A program made the position numbers and the translations under genes. Below, one piece after another: positions 48,297 through 57,591 of a stretch of DNA of 64,000 nt (within the stretch, counting starts at the first letter, position 1; every line of letters begins with the position of its first letter). The notes under the pieces are model-generated. The model was given only the letters and a program-made list of their open reading frames with translations. It was not told the DNA's origin and searched no databases. The DNA comes from Sphingobacterium daejeonense (GTDB lineage: Bacteria; Bacteroidota; Bacteroidia; Sphingobacteriales; Sphingobacteriaceae), in contig NZ_LR590470.1 in assembly GCF_901472535.1 (NCBI RefSeq), positions 1,984,001 through 2,048,000 of the forward strand, read 5' to 3'.

Positions 48297-50468
48297 ATGT
48301 TTAGATATATACTTTTTCTATTAATTCTATTCCAATGCCTATTCACGAATAGTGGACTCGCATCAGTAGATAGTGTTATTTATTTTAAAGGAAAAGATCT
48401 TCAAAATATTGGTAGACATTTGTTTATCCTAAAAGATGGCGCTGTCATAAAAAAATTCCAAGATGTTCAGCAACATCCAGAATGGTTTGTACCTAGTAAA
48501 TCTGAAGTTCCCAATTTGGGGAGTGTGCGATCGCCACAATGGATAAAATTTATCGTGGTCAATGATTCAGATGAGGATAAGGTAATAGTTAATTTGTCAC
48601 ATCCAAATCTGGATATAGTGAAATTTTATTCTGTTGTAAATTCTGAGATAGACAGTGTAAAGTATGCAGTTGGATCATCTTATGTAGATCGGGAATATAA
48701 TCATCAGTTTTATTTGTTTGATTTGAACCTTAAGAAAGGTGAGCGGGCGGAATGTTACCTACAGATAAAAAATGAAACCCAAGTTATAGTCCCAATTTCA
48801 TTACATTCTCAAAAAGGATTATTTAAAACCTTACAGCAAGAGGATATTTTATCGGCTATTTATATTGGCCTAATGCTATCTATGCTGCTGTACAATGCCT
48901 TTTTATATTTTTCAACCAAAGAGAAACATTATTTAACCTATGTAAATTATATTTTTTGGGTTTTTGTTGCCCAAATGGCGGTCTTAGGATTATTTGAACG
49001 TGTTTTTCATATTAGAAGTGAATGGTTATCAAGTCGAATATTAACATTTTCAGGGGCAATGTCAGGGATTACAGCCATATTATTTGTAAAATCATTTCTG
49101 CATACCGCTGTAGATGCTAAAAACTTCAATAGATTGTTGAATGTCTTTTTGTTTTTTTATTTGATTGCTATCATTCTCTTAATCATTGGATATATTCTTC
49201 CTGCGTATCGTATAGTCAATTTAGTAGCAGGTGGAGGCGCAGCTATTGTATTGCTTTTGGCATTTGAGCTCTCAAGAAAAAAATATAGTCAGACCAAATT
49301 TTTCTTGTTTGCGTGGTGTGTTTTTCTTATCAGTGTCTTGGTTTTTGTGTTGAAAGATTACGGTGTGCTGCCTACAAACGTTTTCACTACACGTTCTGTC
49401 CAAATAGGCTCTGTTATTGAAGCATTACTGCTATCTTTTGCTTTAGCTGACAAAATAAATACTTATCGAAAAGAAATGTTAGATCTTCAGGTCAGAGAGC
49501 TCGCAATTTCTCAAGAAAACGAAAAATTGATCCGAGAACAGAATGTTGTATTGGAACAAAAAGTAAAGGAAAGAACCGAGGAACTTCAAGAATCTAATAA
49601 ATCTTTAAGCTTAACTCTTGAGAATTTAAAAGACGCGCAAGCGCAGTTAGTGGAGTCTGAAAAAATGGCTTCCTTAGGACAACTGACTGCAGGTGTCGCT
49701 CATGAGATAAATAACCCGATAAATTTCGTTACCTCGAATGTTTCTCCTTTGCGAAGAGACGTGGGTATTCTATGGAATATTATAGATGAAATGGAAGCCA
49801 TCGCTTTAAATCCAGATATAGATCTTTCTGAAAAAGAACAAAGAATTCTTGCTCTTAAAAAACAACATGACGTAGGATACTTGAATTCAGAAATCAACTT
49901 TCTGCTAAAGGGTATTCAAGAAGGAGCGGAGCGTACTGCAGAAATTGTCAAAAGCTTACGAATTTTCTCGAGGATTGATGAAGATATTTTGAAAGAAGCA
50001 GACCTAAATGAAGGTTTAGATTCTACACTTGTTATTTTGAACAGCATGACGAAGGAAAGAATTGAAGTTGTGAAAAGGTATGAGGACATTCCTTTAGTAG
50101 AGAGTTATGCCGGTAAGGTGAATCAGGTATTTATGAATGTGCTTTCAAATGCAATCTATGCAGTAGAGAAAAAATTTAACGGAAATCCAGGGGGTGAATT
50201 GGTGATTGAAACTAAACTGAATGAAGATAAGTCTAAAGTTAAAATTATTATAAATGATAATGGGGTGGGTATACCTGAGGAAATTAAAAATCGTATATTC
50301 GAACCTTTTTTTACTACCAAAGAAGTCGGAGAAGGCACTGGTCTAGGGATGTCAATCGCATACAAAACTATTGATAAGCATAATGGTAAGATTTTAGTCG
50401 AATCTGAAGTGGGAATAGGGACATCCTTCACCATTATTTTGCCAATCCGACAACACGTTAAAAACTAA
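48297..50468 (+). CDS. 7TMR-DISM sensor histidine kinase
   Basis: 723 residues. A signal peptide is followed by a periplasmic DISMED2 carbohydrate-binding-like domain (about 25-170: SPQWIKFIVVNDSDEDKVIV, YLFDLNLKKGERAECYLQI). Seven transmembrane helices at about 180-385 (the DISM 7TM module) lead into a coiled coil and the kinase: H box SLGQLTAGVAHEINNPINFV, N box NQVFMNVLSNAIYAV, NDNGVGIPEEI, FFTTKEVGEGTGLGMSIAYK. It starts 20 bases after the E1-like gene. It should sense an external or membrane-borne ligand; the obvious candidate is the product of the two upstream enzymes. Confidence 0.92.
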   Translation: MFRYILFLLILFQCLFTNSGLASVDSVIYFKGKDLQNIGRHLFILKDGAVIKKFQDVQQHPEWFVPSKSEVPNLGSVRSPQWIKFIVVNDSDEDKVIVNLSHPNLDIVKFYSVVNSEIDSVKYAVGSSYVDREYNHQFYLFDLNLKKGERAECYLQIKNETQVIVPISLHSQKGLFKTLQQEDILSAIYIGLMLSMLLYNAFLYFSTKEKHYLTYVNYIFWVFVAQMAVLGLFERVFHIRSEWLSSRILTFSGAMSGITAILFVKSFLHTAVDAKNFNRLLNVFLFFYLIAIILLIIGYILPAYRIVNLVAGGGAAIVLLLAFELSRKKYSQTKFFLFAWCVFLISVLVFVLKDYGVLPTNVFTTRSVQIGSVIEALLLSFALADKINTYRKEMLDLQVRELAISQENEKLIREQNVVLEQKVKERTEELQESNKSLSLTLENLKDAQAQLVESEKMASLGQLTAGVAHEINNPINFVTSNVSPLRRDVGILWNIIDEMEAIALNPDIDLSEKEQRILALKKQHDVGYLNSEINFLLKGIQEGAERTAEIVKSLRIFSRIDEDILKEADLNEGLDSTLVILNSMTKERIEVVKRYEDIPLVESYAGKVNQVFMNVLSNAIYAVEKKFNGNPGGELVIETKLNEDKSKVKIIINDNGVGIPEEIKNRIFEPFFTTKEVGEGTGLGMSIAYKTIDKHNGKILVESEVGIGTSFTIILPIRQHVKN

Positions 50469-50529
50469 GGGATAAGTTTTTAATACACACTAATGAAACT
50501 TGGTTCACACTAACTAATAAGGTAATAGT

Positions 50530-51615
50530 ATGGATAATAATATTGAGATTTTATACATCGATGATGAATACAACAATTTAGTTGGTTTTAAAGCTGCTCT
50601 TAGGATGCAGTATAATATTCATATTGCTAGCAATACAACAGATGCTGAGAATATATTGATGACAAATCCGAACATCCGGATAATATTTTGTGATCAAAAA
50701 ATGCCAGGTGAAAATGGGATAGATTTCTTCAGTAGGATAAAGAAAGAGTATCCAAGACCAATAAGAATTCTGATTACTGCTTATGCTGATATGGATACTG
50801 TTATTGATTCAATCAATAGAGGACATATATTTAGGTTTATCAGAAAACCATGGGAAGAGGCAGAAGTTATTTCATGTATTGAGGAAGCCAATAAGTTTTT
50901 TGTAACCAATTCTCTTCTTGAAACCCGGAATATGGAACTTCAAAAAGCTTACGAAGAATTGGATAAGTTTGCCTATAGTGTAAGCCATGATTTAAGAGAC
51001 CCATTGTCTGGAGTATTAGGAGCTATTCGAATCGCACTCGACTTTAAAAGTGTTGAACAGGTTCACGAAATCTTATTTTTAATGAAAGCTTCCATTGTTA
51101 AATTGGAAGATTATATCAATAGCTTAAGAGATTATTATTTATTAAGAAGAGGAGAGCTGAACTTGTCAAAAATAGATTTCAATCTATTATTTGAGGACAT
51201 TCTCGATTTTTATAAAGTTTATACTCAAAATAGTGGAATTGACTTCAATATTAAGGTAGATCAAAGCAAAACTTTTATAAATGATAAATCAATCTTAGAA
51301 TTGATCCTTCACAATTTGGTGTCAAATGCCATAAAGTATCAGAAAATAGATTCTAGCGACAAGAGAATAAACCTGTCTGTAGAAACTCACAATGGAGATG
51401 TTAGAATATTAGTTTCTGATAATGGAATTGGTATTCCAAAAGAAGCAATCCAAGATATTTTCAGACTATTTTTCAGGGCTAGTGACCAAGCTGAGGGTAT
51501 GGGGTTTGGACTTTATAATGTAAAAACCGCGATCCAAAAGTTGAAAGGGAAAATTGAAGTAGAATCAGAAATAGATAATGGTTCAACATTTATAGTCACC
51601 ATACCATCGAAATAA
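50530..51615 (+). CDS. Receiver-histidine kinase hybrid (REC-HisKA-HATPase)
   Basis: 361 residues. The N-terminal receiver has ILYIDDEYNNLVGFKAALRM, IIFCDQKMPGENGIDFF with the phosphorylated Asp, and FRFIRKPWEEAEV. A coiled coil leads into the kinase: AYSVSHDLRDPLSGVLGAIR (H box), ILHNLVSNAIKYQ (N box), VSDNGIGIPKEAI, and a GxGFGL element in EGMGFGLYNVKTA. No transmembrane segment. Reversed order (receiver first) suggests it is a relay: phosphorylated by the upstream 7TM kinase, it then passes the signal on. Its receiver is close in sequence to the lone receiver at 51632-52099. Confidence 0.9.
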   Translation: MDNNIEILYIDDEYNNLVGFKAALRMQYNIHIASNTTDAENILMTNPNIRIIFCDQKMPGENGIDFFSRIKKEYPRPIRILITAYADMDTVIDSINRGHIFRFIRKPWEEAEVISCIEEANKFFVTNSLLETRNMELQKAYEELDKFAYSVSHDLRDPLSGVLGAIRIALDFKSVEQVHEILFLMKASIVKLEDYINSLRDYYLLRRGELNLSKIDFNLLFEDILDFYKVYTQNSGIDFNIKVDQSKTFINDKSILELILHNLVSNAIKYQKIDSSDKRINLSVETHNGDVRILVSDNGIGIPKEAIQDIFRLFFRASDQAEGMGFGLYNVKTAIQKLKGKIEVESEIDNGSTFIVTIPSK

Positions 51616-51631
51616 ACAATAATTCAGGAGG

Positions 51632-52099
51632 TTAAGACAATAGTTTCTGGCGTAAAAGAAACTCCAATTGTTCGTTGGAAATTTCGAGCTGTGAATTCTG
51701 GTCAATGATATTTTTCTTCTTTTCGTAAATTTCAAAGGCTCGGCTCACAGTTTCGCTTATTTCTTCCTCCTTCCAAGGCTTGTTAAGGTAATGAAATATC
51801 TTGCCTTTATTGATGGCATCTACTACAGCAGCCATATCAGTATATCCTGTTAAAAGAATTCTGATGGGTTCAGGTTTTATTTTTATCACCTCCTCCAAAA
51901 ATTCGACACCTGTCATTTCAGGCATTCTTTGGTCCGTAATAATGACATGGATTTCATTATCACGAATGATATCTAATGCTTCAGCACCCTTTGATGCTAT
52001 AAAGACATTATACTTAATCCTAAAGGTGGCTTTAAAAGAAAATAAATTGTTCTCTTCATCATCCAAATACAACACGTTTATTTTATTTTCTGAATTCAT
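51632..52099 (-). CDS. Response regulator, receiver domain with coiled-coil tail
   Basis: 155 residues, convergent with the hybrid kinase. Receiver motifs: VLYLDDEENNLFSFKATFRI, VIITDQRMPEMTGVEFLEEV, RILLTGYTDMAAVVDAINKG and FHYLNKPWKEEE. The last 35 residues are a helix rich in E/Q/K (coiled coil). There is no DNA-binding domain. It mirrors the neighbouring hybrid's receiver at nearly every motif, so the two are probably paralogues in one phosphorelay. Confidence 0.9.
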   Translation of the reverse strand: MNSENKINVLYLDDEENNLFSFKATFRIKYNVFIASKGAEALDIIRDNEIHVIITDQRMPEMTGVEFLEEVIKIKPEPIRILLTGYTDMAAVVDAINKGKIFHYLNKPWKEEEISETVSRAFEIYEKKKNIIDQNSQLEISNEQLEFLLRQKLLS

Positions 52100-52353
52100 T
52101 CTTTTTTAACTTGAAAAACTGTTTCAAAATTAGCAATAATTTGTGTTCTATGATAATAGATTTCAATATAATGAGAAATTTGAAAATATCCGTTTAATTA
52201 ATCCTAAAAACCCGTCAATTCCTTAATATCAAGAGTTGTTTACCTAGGATTATTTCTTTAATAATGGCTTATTATTTACTCTAATAATGTATTACCTTGA
52301 TAGTCTTCATTTCGTTAATTTTATAGATATAAAGCAAAAAGATTGATATTTCT

Positions 52354-52361
52354 TAATTTTG
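52354..52361 (+). promoter_or_regulatory. Candidate -7 element
   Basis: TAATTTTG fits TAnnTTTG, 24 bases before the AraC-type regulator start. A matching -33 element was not clear. Confidence 0.35.
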
Positions 52362-52384
52362 TTTTTATAGAGTGACACTAAGCC

Positions 52385-53254
52385 ATGGAAAAGAATAAAA
52401 TCAATGCGGATGAGTTTGTAGAAAAGTTTATGGACGGAAGTCTGAAACATTTGACTTATATCCAGACTCCGATAAAGATTTTTCCATTGCGGGATATTGC
52501 ACCTTATCTTAAGACACCGATACCTCCCATTTTCTTCGGATATAATTTATTGATCTATATAAATAAGGGATATTTCAGGCATCAGATAGAATCAACCTCT
52601 TTTATGGTTCAAGCACCCGCAGTCCTGATTTCAAATTATGGAAATATTTCTGCCATTGATTCAGTTGACAAATCCGCTCAAGGCTATTGCATACTCATAA
52701 AAGAACAGGCAATGACCTCGCTTTTCCGGGAACAAGAAATTTTGAATATTTTCACCATTTCTCCTTTGATTAATCTGAATACAGTTGATAATTCTGAATT
52801 GAATACTTTATTTGATTTACTGTACCAAGAGATCTATACGCAAAAGCCGTATAAAGAATACTATGAAAGTATCTTTAAAACAGCTATGCTTAAAATCATT
52901 AAGATTTCAGATTCAAATAAATCATTAGCAAGACGTCAAGAAATCGCAATTGCCTTTAAACAGTTGGTTCACCTGCATTATGGAACCGAAAAATCCGTGA
53001 ATTTCTATGCAGATAAACTAGCAGTCTCTGTCAATTATTTAAATAGGTGTGTGTCTTCTGTTTTTAAAAAGACATCAAAGCAGCTTATATTGGAAGTTGC
53101 AATCATTCATAGTCAATTGCTATTGTTGGAAACAAATAAAAGCGTAGCCTCAATTGCATACGAATTGGAGTTTGATGATCCTTCTTATTTCACCAGGCTT
53201 TTCAAAAAAATCGTGGGTATTTCTCCAACGGAATATCGAAAAACAGTTAATTAA
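52385..53254 (+). CDS. AraC family transcriptional regulator
   Basis: 289 residues. The N-terminal 170 form a cupin-like sensing domain (YLKTPIPPIFFGYNLLIYIN, VQAPAVLISNYGNI). The C-terminal 100 are the double helix-turn-helix: SVNFYADKLAVSVNYLNRCV and a second one in SVASIAYELEFDDPSYFTRL followed by FKKIVGISPTEYRKT. It lies 180 bases upstream of an acyl-CoA dehydrogenase gene on the same strand, which it may control. A fatty-acid or aromatic ligand is a guess only. Confidence 0.92.
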   Translation: MEKNKINADEFVEKFMDGSLKHLTYIQTPIKIFPLRDIAPYLKTPIPPIFFGYNLLIYINKGYFRHQIESTSFMVQAPAVLISNYGNISAIDSVDKSAQGYCILIKEQAMTSLFREQEILNIFTISPLINLNTVDNSELNTLFDLLYQEIYTQKPYKEYYESIFKTAMLKIIKISDSNKSLARRQEIAIAFKQLVHLHYGTEKSVNFYADKLAVSVNYLNRCVSSVFKKTSKQLILEVAIIHSQLLLLETNKSVASIAYELEFDDPSYFTRLFKKIVGISPTEYRKTVN

Positions 53255-53434
53255 TAATTTTTAACATCCATGCACGATTTGTCCTAACTATTATCGTATT
53301 CATCATAGTCAAATTGTCGATATCATCCTAATTTTACAATTGGAGTTTGGAAATAAACCATTTTGTAAGAACTCCACACGGCAATAGTTTAAATGCCATT
53401 TATAAATTGTAAAAAATAATAGATTAGAATAGAT

Positions 53435-54938
53435 ATGAACGGAGTAGTAGAAAAATTAGATTTTGAAACCTATATCTCATCTTTCAGAAAACATTTATTT
53501 CATTTGTTCAGAGAGGAATTTGATTATGGAGCAATCAGCTTGAAGCGTGATTTCCCTGCGGAATTTTTGTCTGAGATCATGAAGAAAAAGCCTTTGGCAG
53601 TAGCTATCCCAGAATTGCATGGTGGTAGAGGAGTTTCTGTAAAAGAATGTTTAGGTGTTCTTTCTGCAGCATCCTATGAATCATTGGCTTTATCCTTAAT
53701 GTTTGGGATAAATATTGCTTTGTTTTTGGAGCCATTAGCGAAATACGGCAATTTCTCAGTACAGGAAAGGGTTTTTAAAGAGTTCATGGAAAACAATGCC
53801 ATGGGTGGTTTGATGATTACGGAGAAAGCGTATGGAAGTGATGCCCTAAATATGAAGACAGGCTATGAGCAGATTGGAGATAGTTATAAAATAAAGGGAG
53901 AAAAACACTGGCAGGGACTTAGTGGAGCAGCCGATTTTTGGCTTGTAACCGCGAGAAAATATACACCGACAGGTGAACTGACCAGAGATATAGATTTCTT
54001 TGTAACAGAAAACAAAAAATCTGAACAGCATATCCCTATGGTGGAACGCTATAACAACTTAGGATTGTATGCCATTCCATATGGTATCAATCCAATAGAT
54101 GTTGTCGTTCCGGGTGATCAAAAATTAAATCCTGAAAGTACCGGGATAAAACTGATGTTGGACATGCTTCACAGAAGTAGGCTACAATTTCCAGGTATGG
54201 GTCTAGGTTTTATTAAAAGACTAATGGATGAATCATTGGAACATTGTCAAACCAGAATAGTAGGGGGGTAATCCATTAATCAACATTGATTCTGTAAAAT
54301 ACCAATTAGCAAGAATTCAAGCGGCATTCACCATTTGTTCAGGAATGTGTGCGTACAGTGTTGAAGCAAGTGGTATTGAGCATGATGTTTCTGGATTAAG
54401 CATTGAAGCAAATACCCTTAAAGCATTGGTGACGGATTTAATGCAAGAATCTGCACAAATTAGTCTTCAACTTGCTGGAGCAAACGGCTATAGATTAGAT
54501 CATATCGCCGGAAGATCTGTGGTAGATAGTAGGCCATTCCAAATTTTTGAAGGCTCAAATGAAATGCTTTATTCTCAGATTGCTGAAGGGGTATTAAAGT
54601 TAATGCGAAAAGCAAAAGAAACAAATTTATATGAATTCTTAAAAGGCTACAGCAATGCTAATTTAAGTGCTCCATATTTCCAAAATCAATTGAATTTTAG
54701 TTTAGAAACTGGACTAAACCAAAGAGATATGGTTACTTTGGGAAGAATGATCGCTCGTGTTATCAGCTTCCAGTTTGTTCTGCAAATTAATGGATTTAAC
54801 TCAGAGCTAGTGGAAATTACACGTCAACATATTTTAATGGACCTAACGATGTTCCAAGGTCAGTTTGCAAGCCGAAACATTGCGAACCCACTTGTAGAAT
54901 ATAATGACAATTCAGATTGGATGAGTTTCCTATCTTAA
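53435..54938 (+). CDS. Acyl-CoA dehydrogenase family protein (one frameshift)
   Basis: About 501 residues, FAD-dependent. The N-terminal helical domain contains VAIPELHGGRGVSVKECLGV; the middle beta domain has MITEKAYGSDALNMKTGYEQ and IKGEKHWQGLSGAADFWLVT, FAD-contacting elements. The frame breaks in a six-G run near 54265. The C-terminal half has SVKYQLARIQAAFTICSGMC, LAGANGYR and FQIFEGSNEMLYSQIAEGVL, the usual cofactor-binding end of the family. No electron-transfer flavoprotein or thiolase genes are nearby, so its pathway is unclear. Confidence 0.88.
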
Positions 54939-54962
54939 AGATTGGTTCTTATATAATATAAC

Positions 54963-54994
54963 AAGAAGGCTATTAAAATTTTAATAGCCTTCTT
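54963..54994. terminator. Bidirectional terminator
   Basis: A perfect long palindrome, AAGAAGGCTATTAAAA and its complement, stands between the acyl-CoA dehydrogenase and the convergent XRE gene. T-rich flanks on both sides fit termination in both directions. Confidence 0.88.
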
Positions 54995-54996
54995 TG

Positions 54997-55656
54997 TTAA
55001 TGTACCTTTTCATATTTGGAATGTAATTTCCAAAAATGCTCGATTTCATTCAATTGGAATTTTTTCTCTTTCCAATCATTCAAAATTAATTTGATCTCTT
55101 TTCCATCAACATGGAAACGCCCGAAAAATATTTCATTCAAATTCATGTAAAATCCAATGTTATCTTGAAGGGTATGAAGGATTTCGACTTTTACTTTTTC
55201 AAAAAATAAAATTGAAGATTCCTCAAAATTAAAATCAATAGGATTAGGGATCAATGAATTGTTTTCAATAGCTAATAAATTAGCATTATAAATGTTGGGC
55301 ATATAAAATGTGGGGAAATCATTGATTTCAAAATTCTCGGGATTTTCTTGGATATAGGATTTACTTAAAAATGGAATCTCTAATAAATTTTTGGTGTTAA
55401 CCTTTTCCGAACCTTCCTTAAAATAATCTTCGAAATTCAATATTTCATTTACTGTAAGTTTTTTTTCTAGTAAACTAGAAATGGGAATGCCAAAATATTT
55501 AGCCATTTGAAGTATAACAGAAATCTTTGGCTCAGCACGAAATTCTTCGTATGATGAAATATTTCCTCTAGTAAGGTTAAATAGGTCTGCAAATGCTTGT
55601 TGGCTTAAACCTTTGACCGTTCTGAGTTTTTTAATATTTGATCCAATTTGCGTCAT
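54997..55656 (-). CDS. XRE-family transcriptional regulator
   Basis: 219 residues. The helix-turn-helix domain occupies residues 1-65: IGSNIKKLRTVKGLSQQAFA, LFNLTRGNISSYEEFRAEPK and ILQMAKYFGIPISSLL. The C-terminal 150 residues show no recognised domain (one stretch FFEKVKVEILHTLQDNIGFY). It is divergent from the YbjN/PspA/flotillin operon and has four TGCAAA-type half-sites in the shared intergenic region, so it most likely represses that operon and itself. Confidence 0.9.
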   Translation of the reverse strand: MTQIGSNIKKLRTVKGLSQQAFADLFNLTRGNISSYEEFRAEPKISVILQMAKYFGIPISSLLEKKLTVNEILNFEDYFKEGSEKVNTKNLLEIPFLSKSYIQENPENFEINDFPTFYMPNIYNANLLAIENNSLIPNPIDFNFEESSILFFEKVKVEILHTLQDNIGFYMNLNEIFFGRFHVDGKEIKLILNDWKEKKFQLNEIEHFWKLHSKYEKVH

Positions 55657-55680
55657 TACTAAAAATTTTTTGTCTTAAAA

Positions 55681-55743
55681 TGCAAAAATAATTTGCAAAA
55701 ATAGTTTGCAATAATTATTTTTATGCAAACATTATTAGCAAAT
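55681..55743. promoter_or_regulatory. Cluster of TGCAAA/TTTGCA half-sites
   Basis: TGCAAA at 55681-55686 and TTTGCA at 55692-55697 form an inverted pair with 5 bases between them. TTTGCA at 55705-55710 and TGCAAA at 55724-55729 form a second, outward pair, and an AGCAAA lies at 55737-55742. They fill the divergent region between the XRE gene and the membrane operon, a natural operator array. Confidence 0.6.
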
Positions 55744-55761
55744 ATATAAAATTATTAGCCA

Positions 55762-56153
55762 ATGCCATTTGCAAAAGTTGAAAAATACTTATCCGATGTT
55801 GGATATAGGGTTGTAACCAGAAATAGAAAGGAGGGATTTTTCATCGTCGAAAGCGAAGATGAAGGAATCCGAAACCTCATTATTGGTGTTACTCCGCCGA
55901 TTATAATTTTCGAACAATTTCTATTTTCTCTCCATAAAGACAACATGGAAATTTTCAAAACTCTATTAATAAAAACAGAGATATTATTCATGGAGGATTT
56001 GCTTTAACTGAAGATGGTAAGAATGTTCTATTTCGATATACGCTTCAAGTACATAATCTGGATCAGAATGAATTCGGGGCAGCATTAAATTCACTTTCTT
56101 TTTTGTTGAGTGAATATTATGAACAAATTATTCAATTTTCAAACCAAAAGTAA
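55762..56153 (+). CDS. YbjN/type III chaperone-like protein (one frameshift)
   Basis: About 130 residues joined across an indel near 55965. The first part is VEKYLSDVGYRVVTRNRKEG and FIVESEDEG, and the second is the family-like N-R-D-I-I-H-G-G-F-A-L-T-E-D-G-K, FRYTLQVHNLDQNEF and LNSLSFLLSEYYEQI. This is the YbjN / secretion-chaperone fold seen next to PspA genes in many bacteria. It starts the membrane operon; the pspA gene begins 3 bases after its stop. A chaperone or PspA-partner role is inferred. Confidence 0.75.
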
Positions 56154-56155
56154 TC

Positions 56156-56847
56156 ATGAATATTTTTAAAAGATTATTAAAAATTGGACAAGCAGAAATC
56201 CATGCATTAGTAGAAAAAATGGAAGATCCAATTTCTTTAACAGAACAGGGATTGAAGATATGAAGGCACAACTTTCAGAAACCAAAGAAGCCTACATAAT
56301 TGCGAAAGCATTGGTCATTAAAAGGGAAAATGCTATCAAGGATAAACAGCTAGGGGCTCAAGACTATGAAAGAAAAGCCCATTTGATTTTAAATAAGGTT
56401 AAAACTAATGAATTGTCGATTGAGAGAGCTGAGAAATTAGCACTTGAAGCATTAGAACTTAAAAGCAATTTGTTACTTGAAGTTAAGTCAATCGAAAATG
56501 AAGTGTTAATTCACAAGGAATTGGTTGATGAAATTAACAATAAAATTGAAGTGTTGAAATTTAATATCACTAATTGGGAAAAAGAATTGACATCTTTAAA
56601 AGCCAAAAGTAGAATTATTTCTGCCTCTGAGTTTGCTAACCGTCAGATCGCCAATATTGACTCGAACAGTACAATTGATATGCTAAAAAAAATGAAAGCA
56701 AAAATTGAAGATGAAAATGCTGTGAATGAAGCTTTGAATCAAATTGTTCAAGATAAAATAGATAAAGATATTGATTTAGCTCTAAAAGAAGATAGTAATT
56801 CAAAAACCGAATTATTGGAACTAAAAAAAAGATTGGGGTTAGAATAA
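56156..56847 (+). CDS. PspA/IM30 family membrane-remodelling protein (one frameshift)
   Basis: About 230 residues. The N-terminal amphipathic helix M-N-I-F-K-R-L-L-K-I-G-Q-A-E-I-H and the following VEKMEDPISLTEQGIEDMKAQ are typical PspA. A long, uninterrupted coiled coil with charged residues makes up the rest (ERAEKLALEALELKSNLLLE, EKELTSLKAKSRIISASEFA). One missing base near 56255 breaks the frame. PspA proteins form ESCRT-III-like assemblies on stressed membranes; here its partners are the YqiJ-like protein, flotillin and AAA ATPase downstream. Confidence 0.88.
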
Positions 56848-56881
56848 GCACCATCAATAAAACTATTAAAACCAATTACTA

Positions 56882-57568
56882 ATGACTGAAATTATTAACC
56901 TTTTGTTCAATCCCTTGCCAAATGCAATTATGACAGTGTTAACTGGTCTATCATTGCTTTATTGGTTGTTCACAATGCTGATGGGTGATGGGTTTGATTT
57001 TGGACCGGATGCTGATATCCAGATCGAAGGGGCCGATATCCAAGATGTAGAACTAAATGTCGATCAAGAATTGGACTCTGAAATAAGTCATGAACCTTCT
57101 TTTTTTTCGAAAGCGATGGATTTTATTTACGTAGGTAAAGCCCCGTTAATGGTAATTGTCACCATGTTCAAATTTATCAGTTGGATTTTAACTATAGTAT
57201 CCTCGATAATCCTCAATTTAACTGCTTACGGTTGGAAATCAGTTTTAATATTGGTTCCAATATTTATCCTTAGTTTTTTATTGCTTCATTTTGTCGCAAA
57301 GCCAGTAGTCAAACTGTATAAAAATGTTGGATATATGGGAGAGGAAGCAAGAGAATTTATTGGCCGCGAAGGAAAGATGAGGTCATCTATTCAAGGGGAT
57401 CAATTGGGATCGGTAGAAATAATCATACAATCTGATGTATTAAGATTAAATGTAAAAAGCCTAAATGGCGAGCCTTTAAATTACGGAGATGATGTATTGA
57501 TCATTAACGAAGATGCTGGCAAGAAATTCTATATCGTACAAAAGGATATTAATCTAAATAATATTTAA
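56882..57568 (+). CDS. YqiJ/NfeD-like OB-fold membrane protein
   Basis: 228 residues. A membrane helix at about residues 14-33 is followed by an acidic loop (GFDFGPDADIQIEGADIQDV) and two or three more helices (LTIVSSIILNLTAYGW; LILVPIFILSFLLLHFV). The C-terminal 80 residues are a beta-barrel OB-type domain (IGREGKMRSSIQGDQLGSVE, LKSLNGEPLNYGDDVLII). This is the form that pairs with YqiK flotillins, and it is directly upstream of one. Together they would form a membrane scaffold. Confidence 0.85.
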   Translation: MTEIINLLFNPLPNAIMTVLTGLSLLYWLFTMLMGDGFDFGPDADIQIEGADIQDVELNVDQELDSEISHEPSFFSKAMDFIYVGKAPLMVIVTMFKFISWILTIVSSIILNLTAYGWKSVLILVPIFILSFLLLHFVAKPVVKLYKNVGYMGEEAREFIGREGKMRSSIQGDQLGSVEIIIQSDVLRLNVKSLNGEPLNYGDDVLIINEDAGKKFYIVQKDINLNNI

Positions 57569-57591
57569 CCTAATTTTTAAAATTATATTTT

